The translations under genes were made by a program, and so were the position numbers. Positions 50,426 to 62,900 of a stretch of DNA of 64,000 nt are shown piece after piece. The notes beneath the pieces are model-generated. The model saw only the letters and a list, made by a program, of their open reading frames with translations, was not told the origin of the DNA and ran no database searches. The stretch lies in assembly GCA_024734555.1 (NCBI GenBank), contig JANPWX010000477.1, forward strand, positions 341,783 to 405,782, in the 5' to 3' direction. Position 1 is the stretch's first letter. Each line of letters begins with the position of its first letter. The DNA comes from Trochalopteron elliotii (lineage: Eukaryota; Chordata; Aves; Passeriformes; Leiothrichidae).

Positions 50426-53400
50426 GTCTTGCACCATAAAGTTTGGTTTTGGTTTGCAATAAATTTACAGAGTCCAAATGTGCCAAGTAATTTTTTTTTT
50501 GAGGGAACACATAATTCTTTCCTTTCCTGTTCTTAGGAGTTGGCTTTAAATGCCTAAATCAAGTTAGATGAGACAAAGCGAGAGAGCAGAGAATGTCTTA
50601 TTTGAGGATTATGTCACTCCTCTGGGACTACATCCAGTGACATCTCTAATCAATCACTGATTTAAGGAATATTGCCAGGATAGAATAACAGTGCCTGAAT
50701 AGGCACTGCCTCCCCCAGAATGCTTCTGCTGCATGGTGATGAAGAGACTGTGCTGGACTGTGAACCAAGTGGGCACTAATTCTCCCAGGTAGACAGGGAA
50801 TTAACCCTGGAACTGGATCTAAGCAAGTGTAGGTCCTCTTTCCATTGATCTACTGACAGGAAGGAGATACTTTTCATCATTTGTTAATGTAGAGCTTTTT
50901 TTCCTTTCTTTCCCTGTTTTTTTCCCAAGACTCTAAAAAAGAGATTCAGGCCAAATGAAACATTTTGAGTCAAAGTGATTCTCTTTTTTTCTTGCCTTTT
51001 TCTGGCAAGAAAAGGATGGAGAGTTGAATGCAAGTTTTTCAAACTTGAGGTGCTCCAAATTGAGCCTGAATTTTACAAATGCATGAAGAACTTCTATGGA
51101 AAATCCCTAGATGATTAAATGCAAGTTGGTAGACTTCAAAAACTGAGAACAACTCCAAAGAAATATTTAGAGAACTGTGAGAAGAACCTAGACATTTTCC
51201 TGTAAGAGAATGCCCTCAATAAACTCTTCCAAATGAATTCTAGGTACTTTAGTACACACACTCCTACTCCAGCATCTGACATGCTCAGCTTGTTCATGTT
51301 CATTTTTCAGTCCATAACGAAGTAAAACAGGAAGGAACCAGCTTGATGGCCCCTCAGTTCCTACCCCCAGCTGATTTCTCTGCAAGGCTGAACCTGGAAT
51401 CCTGATATTTGTTGTTTAGTCTTCAAAGGCGCTGAGACAAGGATGGGCACCTGAGCTTCTTCTTTATACAAAGAAATGGTTAATTGGATCTTAAAAGTGG
51501 TGGGATGGATTGTTCTCTGGGGACTTCCATTTCACATCATCAACTGTTGAGGGAGTCTAGAAGTTTAATTTTCAGGCTGATAACTCTAGGTTAGATGATA
51601 TTTTAGTCACTCTTAACATTAAAGAGATAATTAAAAATGTATGTAGATGTCTAAACTGACTGATAGACATCTAAGTAATTTCTCCTTCTACCTCAAAGAC
51701 AATTTTGAAAATTCCACTATGTATGCATGTGTAGACATATTTGACAGTTTTCCCTTAGAAACTTCTGAAAATTTATTACACTCAACTTCACACATGTCAC
51801 TTTAACAATTTTCTTGAGAATTTCTTTAAGCTAAAACTGCTGAAGAAACACTGACAGGATATATGCAGAGAAAGATGAGTGCACCAAGCTAATTTAGTAC
51901 TGAAGCGTCTTTTTATCTGCTTAAAAATTTACTGCAAGCCATCCTATAATTTGCTGCAGGTTTCATGTAATAGAATATGATTAGAAGCCCATACTGAAAA
52001 GTCCATCATGATAATTCTGAGGTGGGAAAATACATTGAACATTGTAGACATTTATCTTATAATACCTTTAACAGAAAAGCACTAAGAGTGAGGCTTTGGG
52101 CTTTCACAAATTCTAGTCAATAACTTTCATATTAAATCCTCAGGATTTTGGTTCTTTATGAGTCATTTTACTGAACAGTTCTTTTTGCTCTAAATGGTGC
52201 TTTTGAATGTTGTGGGGTTTTTCTGTAAATCAAGAAATTTTGTGGTTTTTCTCTACGCCTTTGACATCAGTGTAGTTTAATGATCACAGCATTCTGAATA
52301 CCAGTGTAGATGTTGGGGAAATCAGGCTGATAACATCAATGATTGACTGCAGCAGCTTACTATTACTTGGGAATTATTACCCATGATAGACACAGGTGTA
52401 GAACTGTGATTCAAGAAGGGGGAGCACCTCAAGGACATGAGCAATTTCTCATGGTGGCAATACTTCCATCACAAGTTCTGATATGACTGACTGTTTCGTT
52501 TTGTTCTTGCCAAGGGATGGCAATTACTGCAGGGTGTCAATTAAAAATATGACATTTTCCTGGGAAATGTGCCACACATTAAACAGAGGCATATGACACA
52601 TGCAAGACATAAAAAGCACATGAAGATGGACTAATGATCTGGCATCCATTATTTATGGGAAAATGAAAATATAAGAATCACTAAAATAAATCACCTTGTA
52701 TGTCTTCGCAGTAAACTTTGTGTTTCTTTATCAGGGAAGGATATCAAATTTATCTGGTGTGACGTGTTTTTGACAAATCCATGTTAACTCCTTCTTATCA
52801 CTTTATTATCATGCCAGTGTTTGCGAACTGACTGTTCAACAACCTTCCTCTCTGTTTTTGTGGCTTTCACAGCTAGGGTGGCCAGTCTATAAGTTTCTGT
52901 ATCCTTCTGCTTATGCTGCTATTTAAAGCTAAGTATTGTTTCCTTAGTCCCTTCCTCTGGGGCTTGCCTCCAAAAGTTTTAAGGGAATAATTGCTAAAGA
53001 TTTGAGGTGGTCTCTCAGGCCTTTGGTAATTAATCTTCAGCAGACTCAGCTGGGTTGGAGACATTTTCTTACTTGGCAACATATGGTTGAAAAAAATAAG
53101 CAGGGACTCCATTCAGATGCCCATCACAGGTGTCCAGGACTGGAATATTCAAGGTACCCAAACATGACTCTTGGATTCATACTCTTAGAAAATTCATACT
53201 CTTGGAAAATTGTACTGAATCCTGAAAGTGGAATGCATTTGTGGAAAAGTGGAATACATTTGATCAACTGAAAAGCTGTGTTTGGTTGTGTTTGTTTACT
53301 AGTGATGAAATCCAGGGGTGGAAATGCAGATGTTCACTAATATTTTAGATACTTTGATACATGTTTCTTCATGCCCTTTTTTTTGCCAGCTGGAGGGCAG

Positions 53401-55996
53401 ACAGAACATATCCCAGGGCTTCTTAAACAGCACAGGATACCTGCAACAAGCAGCTGAATCCCAGCTTTGACCTCTGTTGATACAAGGGGTATCAAGAAAT
53501 CTTTGTCTTGAATCAAGTTTAAGCAGCTGAATCAAATTCTGTCTCACAAGACATACACACACCTACAGTTCAAGAGTAAAACTAACTTTCCTTTTTTTTC
53601 ATTTTCAAATGTAATTTCTACTCTAATGCTACTCCTCTATAAAGAAAGCTTATATTTTGCAACAATTCTACTGTATGATTAAAAATCATGGTGATGTTAG
53701 AGAAAGACAGATGGTAACAATGCAAGTCTTGTCCATTGTTCCCCAATCTGGCTTTTAATCTCCTTGGCACTCTCTTTGAAAGCCTCTTTCTCCAGATTGA
53801 TCAAGATATTTAGTTTGTGTTATGGTTGGTGACATCCTTATTCCACCAGTTCCCAGTGAGACTGGGCCTGAATTGTCAGGACTCACCCATTGTTACACTG
53901 TACCCTTCTCTGCTCATCTACCCATGTGCGGTACTGTAGAACTCCAGATTTATCCTCTTCTTGACTTAAAAAATAAACTATAAATGTAGCTGTACATTGT
54001 GATTGATTCGTGTCATATATAAAGAGATCAGAAATAAATCATATAGTCATTTTCTGTTCTCCCAACCTTCTTTGATTTCAGTTTTTTGACAGTGATCACT
54101 TTAATGCCCATTTCCCACTGATTGTATCTCCTATATTCATATATACTTGGGTTATCCAGCAATATTCCCCTTTATCAGCACCAGCTGTCAGTCATTCTCA
54201 CTATATTATCACCTTCCTTTGTAACTCTCAACTATCTTCTTATATTTTATTGAAAATGGAGACAAGATAACTCAGAGCTGAATCCAACATGCACCGAAGT
54301 ATTTTTTTGCCTCTGCCTCTACTGAAATGTGCTGCAGGTTATTGTGGCCCAGGTTCTCAAAGCTGTGCTATGCAGTTATTTTCAGTGGATTCCTCTATAT
54401 CATTACATTAAAACATGCCCTGGAATGGACACCCCAAAACTATTTGCTATATTTCTGATTGGCAGGGAGGTTTCATCTGGGCCAAGTACCATTCTCATAA
54501 ATCGTTCCCAGGCACAGTTGATGATGTGTTATAGGACAGGAACTGCTCCCAGTAGGAAATTTGGATATGGCCACTCTCTTTTGAAGGCTAGGAGAATTGA
54601 AACATATGGATGTTGTCAGATAATGCCAGCTGGCTTCCAGGATAAAGAATAAACAGTGGCACAGTCTTGCTAACTGCTATGGATACAGCCATTGCTTCCA
54701 GAGATGGAAGATAAATAAAACGAAGAGAATCCACGCTACAAATAATTGGTGTTTTGTTTTGTTTTGTTTTTTTACTTCCTTGCTACATATAGATTCTACT
54801 TAGGATTGAATGGACTCTATTTTCTTCCCTGGAATTTCATGTATTTACAGAACATGTGGAGTGAGGTCATCTGAACACAGGTAACTGTGAGCTGTTTAGA
54901 CACTTTTTATCCACAAAAGAGAAATGCTTTCATTTCAGTCTAGTAAGGTTTCTAAATCAGGACAGATGAATTATGAGTCAATAGTGCACATTTTGTCCCA
55001 TTGACTATAAAGAGAACCTGCAATGACCTGCTGAGGGAACCATCTCAGACTGCTGCCCTGTGTATAGCTTATCTTTTTTTTTCTTCAGGCTTCTGTAAAT
55101 TTCAGAATTTCTATTTTGCCTACTAAATTTTTTTTAAAGCTTTTGCTGCTCAGCAAGAGTTAGTTGACATCATAATCCTGAAACCAAGAGACTAAAACAG
55201 AATAAAAAAGCTCAGGATAAGTCTGCTGTCTTCCAGATTTTCTGTGATAATAAATTATTTATGCTGTGTAATTATTTTTTAGTCTTCATTAAAAAAGTTC
55301 CTTTACCCAGTTGCCTTATTTCTTCCCTGTTTTTTCTAGTTTGCACTTTGTATAGGAATTATGATCAATGTATATCTTATCTATTTGCCTTCAGGAACTT
55401 CCCATTAACTTTTTACTATCTTAATGTTTTTATGTTTCAGAGCCTGCCTAACAATTCTAAGGCCTTCCCAAATTATTCTTTTCTGTAGATGAGAACCAAA
55501 GAGCTATAACATAACCTTCTCCTTGGAGTAGTAAATTCAATCATGTATTAATAAACACTCACTCTCAATTCACTCCTTGCCTTTAAACTCTGGAATATTT
55601 CTCCCCGATTAGTCAACAGAGACACCCAAGCTCTCTCAATTCAATTGCTTGTTCAGACTGTCAGAATAAATAATTAAGGCAGTTCAGTAATCCTGTGCTT
55701 TTTTCTCCCTATAACTGATTGGTAGAGGTGTCTTATGAATAAAAAACCCTCTGATTTTTCCTAAACCTTAAAAGGTGCAGAGAAATTTAACTCCCACCTA
55801 TCAGTGGGCTAAGATATTCAAATACATTTCAAGTTTTGTGTTTTTCTTATATCCAATTACCTTTCCTGGGCTGAGAGTAATTTCCTCTCTGAATTGAAGG
55901 TCTAGAGAGATGGTTGTTTTATTCATGGGGTTTGCTTTCATGTTGCTGGATGGGCAAACCTTAAACATCTTTGCTGATATACTACCCCTTGGCAGA

Positions 55997-55998
<2 letters not shown>
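50426..55998. other. PTCHD4: PTCHD4 intron sequence
   Basis: No exon or RNA gene was recognised. Minor structures are a 10-bp inverted repeat (50987-50996 with 51004-51013, loop 7 nt), local tandem duplications at 53175-53262 and (GTTTT)4 at 54751-54773. No transposon body was identified. Confidence 0.5.
53175..53262. repeat. Two adjacent local tandem duplications
   Basis: A 17-bp unit, attcatactcttagaaa, is repeated head-to-tail with one change (53175-53191 and 53192-53208). About 20 bp on, 'agtggaatgcatttg' (53227-) recurs as 'agtggaatacatttg' (53248-53262) with a 21-bp period. Two independent short duplications within 90 bp suggest a slippage-prone spot. Confidence 0.8.

Positions 55999-56040
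<42 letters not shown>
55999..56040 (+). repeat. 42-nt poly(A) tract directly after an AATAAA
   Basis: An uninterrupted run of 42 A residues starts inside AATAAA (55996-56001). A long pure A-tract can be the tail of a retroposed RNA, but the upstream 200 bp match no transposon or gene I recognise and no clear target-site duplication was seen. Assembly error in length is possible for a homopolymer this long. Confidence 0.9.
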
Positions 56041-56042
<2 letters not shown>

Positions 56043-59000
56043 AAAAATTAACCCTTCTTCTGGGAAGCTGCAATATCCTGCAATGGATGGAGTTGTCTGC
56101 TTTCCTTTAAAATAGATGGGGGAGAGGCACATCTCATTTAATACTACACCTTATTTCCTCTGGTTCATTAATCAAATTTTCTCAACCTTTTCTCCTCCCT
56201 TGTCAGTCATGATTCTTTCTCATTGCTTGCAAATGGACTCTGTCAATTGTTTCATACAGATATCATGGTCTGGCAATGATGTCCTGTGTAACTCTTGCAT
56301 GGGGTGCCAGACAACCCCACAGGCCCTCTCCAGTTCTCCAACACCAGGTACTCTTCTGGAGCAAAAGCCACACATGAAGTTCTCTCCCTGTCAGGTGAAA
56401 TTTCCAATTTACATTCATGTGTTCCAACACTTCTCAGCTTGGAATTGAGAATCCTGGAATGTTTTCATTCCCAGACCTGGCACCAGGCTGAATAGTTTCA
56501 AATTGTTGAACTGTTTGGATTGTTCAACCATTAGAAACCAGTCACAGAAATAAAAGATTTCTTCCTGGAAGAGCCTGTCTGGAGTTTGAGCTTCCTTGTC
56601 AGGGCTACCACGGCAGATTTGACATAGGAGAGGGACTTAGGTGCTCTCCATGTGTAGATTTACTACTTAGGAAGAGGAAAATACATAAGATGAATATTTG
56701 ACAATGACTAGGGAAAGTTCCAGGAGCAGAAGCAGATAAAGTAGATAAGAAGTTAATATTGACAGCAAGAGCTGTTAAATAGGAAATATAAGTAAGTGTG
56801 GTTGGGTTTTTCATCTTGTCATGTTCTCTTTTACGCCACATTAAAAAGTTGTGGAGGCAAGAACTGGATCTTCTGTTCCAGAAGACTGGAATGATCCAAA
56901 GGCTCACTGGTTTGTGGAACTACCTGAACATGTTTGGAAATCCCTCTTAGCAGCATGAGAAGGCACCAGGTCCCATAAGAGGTGTTTCTTCAGCCTATCT
57001 ATTCACAGGTGATGTTCTCCTCTGCTGCCTGCCTCTCTCCACTACTGCAGTTCAGAGAAAATTAATACATTCAGCCTTTTTCCTCAAAAGAAAAGAAGGT
57101 TCTCCACTTCCTTCCTACTACATCTTGCACATCACATTCCCTAATTTATTTTCTTATTGCAACGCATTCTTTGGAAGAACAAGCTGTCATTGCAATAGAA
57201 AGTTCTTAGTTCAAGATGGCAGTGTCCCAAGGTGAATCTTTTTTCTGAAGCAGTGTATGCCTTATAATAAAAGCAGCATCCATTCTAACTAAACTGTCTG
57301 GAAATCAAGTTTTAAATCAGTATTCAGCAAAGCATTTCTGTCAGGTCAGCAAACATTGGCAGAGTCATGTATATATCAGGAAGATCAAAAAAAGTAAATA
57401 TAAATTGAAAAGTTTGATTCAGAAAACTCAGACTTTGCTTGATTTGTAGCCATGAAAAAGAAGAGATCAAAAAATGGTTTTTTTCTCCTTTCAATCTTTC
57501 CAAAGATGAGGTGGAGATGTGAAAGAACATATCTTTTCATATTTTCTGCAAGTGTTTACTTTGATCTAAATCTGAAATTTCATCTTGGAGATTAATTTAC
57601 AGCATCTTAGAGTGGTTGTGTGCTCAAATGAGTTCAAATCACAAAAGGTCATACATTTACTAGAGGGGTTGGCACCTGAGAGAAGCAAAGGTGAAAAGGA
57701 TGTCCTGCCAATGCCAAGGTACAAATCCTGTATGCCTGGTGTCACATGAGGCAAGGAAATCTTTGTGGTCTCTCCTGTGCTTTTCCCTTTCCTCACTCTA
57801 TTGGATCAGATTGCCAACATTTGTTTTTAAAAGAGGAGACAGAGAAACTCCAAAGCTTTTCTGTTTCACATATAATGCCAGTAAGAGGTATTGCAAGTTG
57901 TAATAAATTTGGGTTTGGGAAACGCTCAGATTTAATCAACTTTTTGTTTCACTGTATGTTTCTCCTGCAAAACAGATCAAGCTATATTGGGCAAGAAGGT
58001 AGAAAATGAAAACTAAAGCAGAATACCACTCATAGCAATTCATTTTTCATTCTGATGAGGTTATAGTCTTCCATGGTGAAGTGTCCTATATTCAGAAAGA
58101 ACTCAAATTACCATGAAATACCATTTTTAACAACAGACCATTACCTTTGAAAAGCAATTGGCAGTAAATATATTTTACTAAAATATTGTCCGAAGACATC
58201 TGTCAGGATTAGAGATACATTAACATAGGTTCTTTATAACTCAAAGACTATAATGTATGTTTTCTGAAGAAATTCAAATGGGGGGGAAGGAAGAAATACT
58301 CTTCTCTGATGTTAAGCTAAACAAAAATCTAATTTGCAAAAATAGCCAGTAGAATTCAGCTGCAGTGTTGTGGTAGTGGCACCAGCAGTGCCATCAATTC
58401 AGAAATGTGAGGGTGTAGTACAGCCTGAAGCATGAAGAAATATCATCCCACTTTCTTTTCTTATGCAACTTATCTCTAAACTCGTGTTGGTGAACACAGT
58501 AGACGTGTTTCCTCAAAATTAGCTGCACGCTCACAGCAAATCTCATTCAGAATAAAACTGCACAGTATTTCAAGAAGCTGTGCTTAAAAATAACAACTCA
58601 GACTATCAGAATCAGTGAGAAAAAACAAGTTATTTTCCATCAGAAAATTCATATTTTGGCTTAAGTTTTTCAAGGGAAGCCTTATCTCTTTTATGGTTTC
58701 CAGTTTCAGGGAGCCGTAACTTTTAACTAATATTGGATTGGTTAAAATTTCAGATGTCTAGCAACCAAAATGGGGGTTTGTTTGTTTGTTCGCCTAAAAA
58801 CAAGTGTTTGCTGAAAGCAGAGTCAATTGTTTTCTTTAGTTTTTGTCAAACAAGCATTACCCATGGGGAAAAAAAAAGCATGTGCTCTCACGCAGAAATT
58901 CTTTAGTTCAGAATGCTTTGAACAAATTATTTTCTGATCAGTGAGGCTTTTGAAAGAAAAAGAGTGAGGAAACGTAAGTGTGAATCCCTCAAACTGCCTT

Positions 59001-59664
59001 GAATAAATGCTATAATGAAGCCTGACTTCATGTCACACTTTCTCAGCTTGTGGTTTCAGGGCATCTGAATTTCCTGGAAATGGAGATACCTCTACTGCAG
59101 TATTGGATCAGTCCATAGCAAAGATAACATCAGGGGTGGCTGGGAATCATCTTCCCTATCTTCAGTCAAGGAAAGAGGAATGTAGTTCCAAATGATCACC
59201 TCTGCTTTCTCTTTGGGCACTGGAGAAAATGGGAGACCCTCCACATTGCTGATATAAGGATATCTTTTTATTGAGAAGTGTTAGGAAGTGATTTTATAAT
59301 TATTATGGCTTAGTTACTTCAAAATAATATCCAAAGCCTTAATCATGCTAGACAGTACACAGTGCATAGATTATTTTTTCACATTGTCTTCCCTGTAATG
59401 GGTGATCTTCTTAAAGAGATTAATCTTTTAAAAAAGATTTTGTGGAGACTGATGTGTAGGCAAGATCTGAAATTTAAAAGTATCAAAAATCTTGTGGTTC
59501 AGAGTCTGAGAAAAAATAAATTGACATAGTGTCTCTTTCAAGAAAAAGCTTTGTAAATGCTTGGATGTGGAACAAAAGTGGCTAATCTCAATAGATAACA
59601 CTTTGGACTTGAAAAGGTATTCCAACAGAGATTTGAAATTCCATGTACATTGTTTGCCATGCAG
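56041..59664. other. PTCHD4: PTCHD4 intron sequence
   Basis: No exon, RNA gene or transposon was recognised. Frames reach 110 codons (56116-56448, + strand) without resemblance to known proteins. Confidence 0.5.
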
Positions 59665-59985
59665 CATCATTTGGGTTGGACAGGACCTTTAAGGGTTGTC
59701 TAATCCACCCCCCTGCCATGACCAGGGACATCTTCAACTCCATCAAGTTTTTCAGAGCCCCATCCAACCTGACCTTGAATGATGGAATGGAATGGAATGG
59801 AATGGAATGGAATGGAGCATCCACGATATCTCTGTGCAACCAGTTCTAGTGTTTTACCACCCTCTCTGTAAAAAACTTCTTCGTTATATCTAATCTAACC
59901 CTGCCCTCTTTCAGCTCAAAGCCATTACTCCTTTTCCAATCATAAAACATCTGTACCCATCTTTTTTATAGGCCCTGATTTCCTC
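59665..59985 (-). mobile_element. CR1 LINE 3' fragment interrupted by (ATGGA)7
   Basis: Reverse-complement CR1: 'tttgggttggacaggacctttaagggttgtctaatccaccc', 'ccctgccatgaccagggacatcttcaactccatcaag', 'agccccatccaacctgaccttgaat'. After the pentamer repeat it continues 'gcatccacgatatctctgtgcaac', 'ctgtaaaaaacttcttcgttatatctaatctaaccctgccctctttcag' and 'caaagccattactcctt'. The consensus stretch '..gggatggggcatcc..' has been replaced by the pentamer expansion. The rest is collinear with CR1. Confidence 0.93.
59782..59816. repeat. (ATGGA)7 pentanucleotide expansion inside CR1
   Basis: Seven exact ATGGA units (equivalently GGAAT), lying between the CR1 blocks 'accttgaatg' and 'gcatccac'. The seed is likely the CR1 'gggatggggcatcc' segment, which contains ATGG. 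Confidence 0.96.
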
Positions 59986-62900
59986 ACCATCGTTCATGGT
60001 GCTGTCCAGACCTATTGATTTAAGAGATCAAAACACAGTGGTGAAGTAACTGAAGCTGTCTGAGAGAAAACATCGAATTTGAATTATATTTTTAGTAGAA
60101 AAGTTAAAATTGTCTTAATCACAGAGACACAAGCCAAGTCTGCATAATAAACAGGAAGGTTGTTCTAAAATATCACTAACCAGTTTAAGTTTCCCATTCC
60201 GAATGCCTGTGAAGTGTGACATTTCTTAAATATACTGCACATCATAAACCATGAACATTGCTTCAGAGTCTAGGATGTGATTCAAGAAAGAATCCTGTAG
60301 GGAAATATTTAGGCATGTATTTAGGTGATTGGATTTTAATGCATGTTTAAAGCTAAGCATGAACAGAGATGGAGTTATGTCTGTGCTTAAATACTTTTCT
60401 GAATTGTCATTTCAATTATACTGTCTTAAACCCAAGTACATCTGCTACAATTTCTTAAATTACTTTGGATTTGCTCCTGTGCAAAAGACCTCCATTGGTT
60501 CAGCTTCATTTTATTCAAAGTTGTTCTCTAGTCATATAAGAAGTTGTACCAAGGATGAGTCTGTCCTGATGGAAATTAGGGAATGGGTGATTTTCTTCTG
60601 TCACATCCCTTAGGCAATATAAATTCACTGTCATTTTTAATAATTCTGTACAGAATTCTTCAAGCATGTCTATGGTGGAAACCAGAGGTAAAAACATTGA
60701 TGAAAAACAACATAGAGAACAATAAGATTTTCAAGCACATTTAAAATGGTTGGGATTTGTTTTGTTTTAAAAACCCCAAGAATAAAAGCATTCATATAGG
60801 TTGGCTACTGGAAACAGTCCTCCTTTGTTTTAAATATATTGAATTTAGCTTCCTTATGAAATGTTTGTTATGTTCTCAGTTCTTCTTTTGAGCCCGTAGA
60901 GATTTTTCAACCTCGTTAAAATGTGCCATCTGCCAGAGGCATCCGTTATAAAATTACAACAGCATAAATTTGTGTGCCTGCTTCATTCTTAGGAGAAACA
61001 CCAACACCTTGAAATTAAAAGAAAGTAGCAGGTTTTTACAGACCAGCTTTCTTAAATTAGGTTTCCTCAATTAGCACCATACAATCAAATAAGGCAAGTT
61101 CTCACTGGCACTAAATAGAGGGAAGATAATTTCCTTTGTGAGGCCAGCTAAGGTTATGTGATTACTCCCACCAGCATTTTCAGCTCAAAAAAAGTAAAAT
61201 TTTTGCTTGGCCCCTCAAAGTATGGCATAAATTAAAAAAAAAATTACCAAAAAAAATTGGATATAAATATTACCAAATACATAAAGGATTGTACGTTTGC
61301 TAATATTGTCATTTGACTATATAGCAGTTAAAAACTTGTGTTGTTTTGCAAGACCACAGATGTCTTGAGGTATTTTTTAGTCCATTGTATTTACACGTTC
61401 TTCCAGGAGAGATAAATAGCACCAGATCCCTCACAGGGTGTTAGAGAACTGAACCCTACAGAGTTAACTAGAAGTACTCCTATTCAAACCAGTCAAATAG
61501 ATAATCCACAGACTTTTTTTTCCTTTTGGCAAAAACTGTCAACAAAGAAATAGATTAAAGTGATAAATTATGGAATATTCTCTTGTTGTGGTAAATGATG
61601 CTGAATGCAGTTATCAAAGAATTCTACAGAAAAGCTTAGATGAAACTTTTCTCTCATATTTTCGTCTCCCAGGTTCCAGCTTCCTTGCTCAGAGTTGTAC
61701 ATAATTCATTAATTCAAAAGTAGAGGAAAAAAACATTTTAGAGAGACCAAACAATAAGAGATCTCCTTCAGTTTGCAAGGAGTGGTAGGGGCACTGTCTC
61801 AATGTGAAGGAGATCATCTCTTTTCTGCCTGTTTTCTCCTAACCCAAGCTGACTGTCTCTCAAAAATGCCACCAGCAAAACTCAACAGAACTATTATCAT
61901 GGACACAAGAAGTCAAAATGGAAATTGTTATGAAAATAGCAATCCAAAAGCAAAAAGGAAGACAAGATTCAAATACTTGTGTGACTAGTGATGGAGTAAC
62001 TAGTGATCATTAATGCTGAAACAGACCAGAACTAGCAGGTGACTGTTGCATTTCATGGTTTCAAAGACAGGCGCATCCAGTTTAGGTCAGCACCAGCCCA
62101 GAGATGTGGAGGGCACAATATCTATATAACCTCTGCATGGAGTGTGACAGTCAGTCTACGTGCTGCTTCCTGGGTTCACCCCACACAATTTTAGGCGATT
62201 AAGAGGCATCTACATTAGTATTTTTTTGCACTAGTCTTCCTTGCAATCACTGGGAAGTGTGGTGAATGAGATCAGGAACACCTGCTGGGGATCCCTCTTT
62301 GCCTTTGGCTGTAGAGAGCCTTGGGCAAGCAGGAATCTCAGATGAGTGTGTGGAGGTAGGAGAGAGCAGGTGGAGCCTCAGGGTGCACCAGAGGAAGGTG
62401 GTGAACACATGATACATTTCCATCTCATGGAAACTAGCCATGAGCTGAAAAAAGGGGTCTGGCTTGGAGGCTGCTCCTGATGACTTTCTGTCTTCAAAAC
62501 CCAGTGAAGGAGGAAGTTTCTGTATCATGCTCCGAGGAAAATAAAAAAATTAGGCAAAGGGAATGCAATATCAAATATCAGAAGAGTATGTGCATAAGGG
62601 AAGGAACATTATTTGGTCACACCAAATTTATCCTCTTTTTTTTTTTTTTCTCTGTGCAAGGATGGAGTACTTAAGAGTTGCCTTTTTGTTTGAGTAAGGA
62701 CTGTGTAATCATTAGAGGAACGAGGTGTAATCCTGCGCAAGTAGGAATGGAAGAGAAATGAACTCAGAGCAGAAGGAAGAAATGCATTTCCCAGCAATGA
62801 CAGGGATGTCCTGCAGCCTTGGCCACGCTCTGCGGCCCAAGGTCTGCAGGGGGAATGGTTGTACCAACAGGTGCTGGGAGTGGGGAAGCATCCAAGCAGT

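Noticed and set aside
55800..56040. Processed pseudogene ending in the A42 tract
   Set aside because: The upstream sequence matches no gene I recognise and no target-site duplication was seen, so only the tract is reported.
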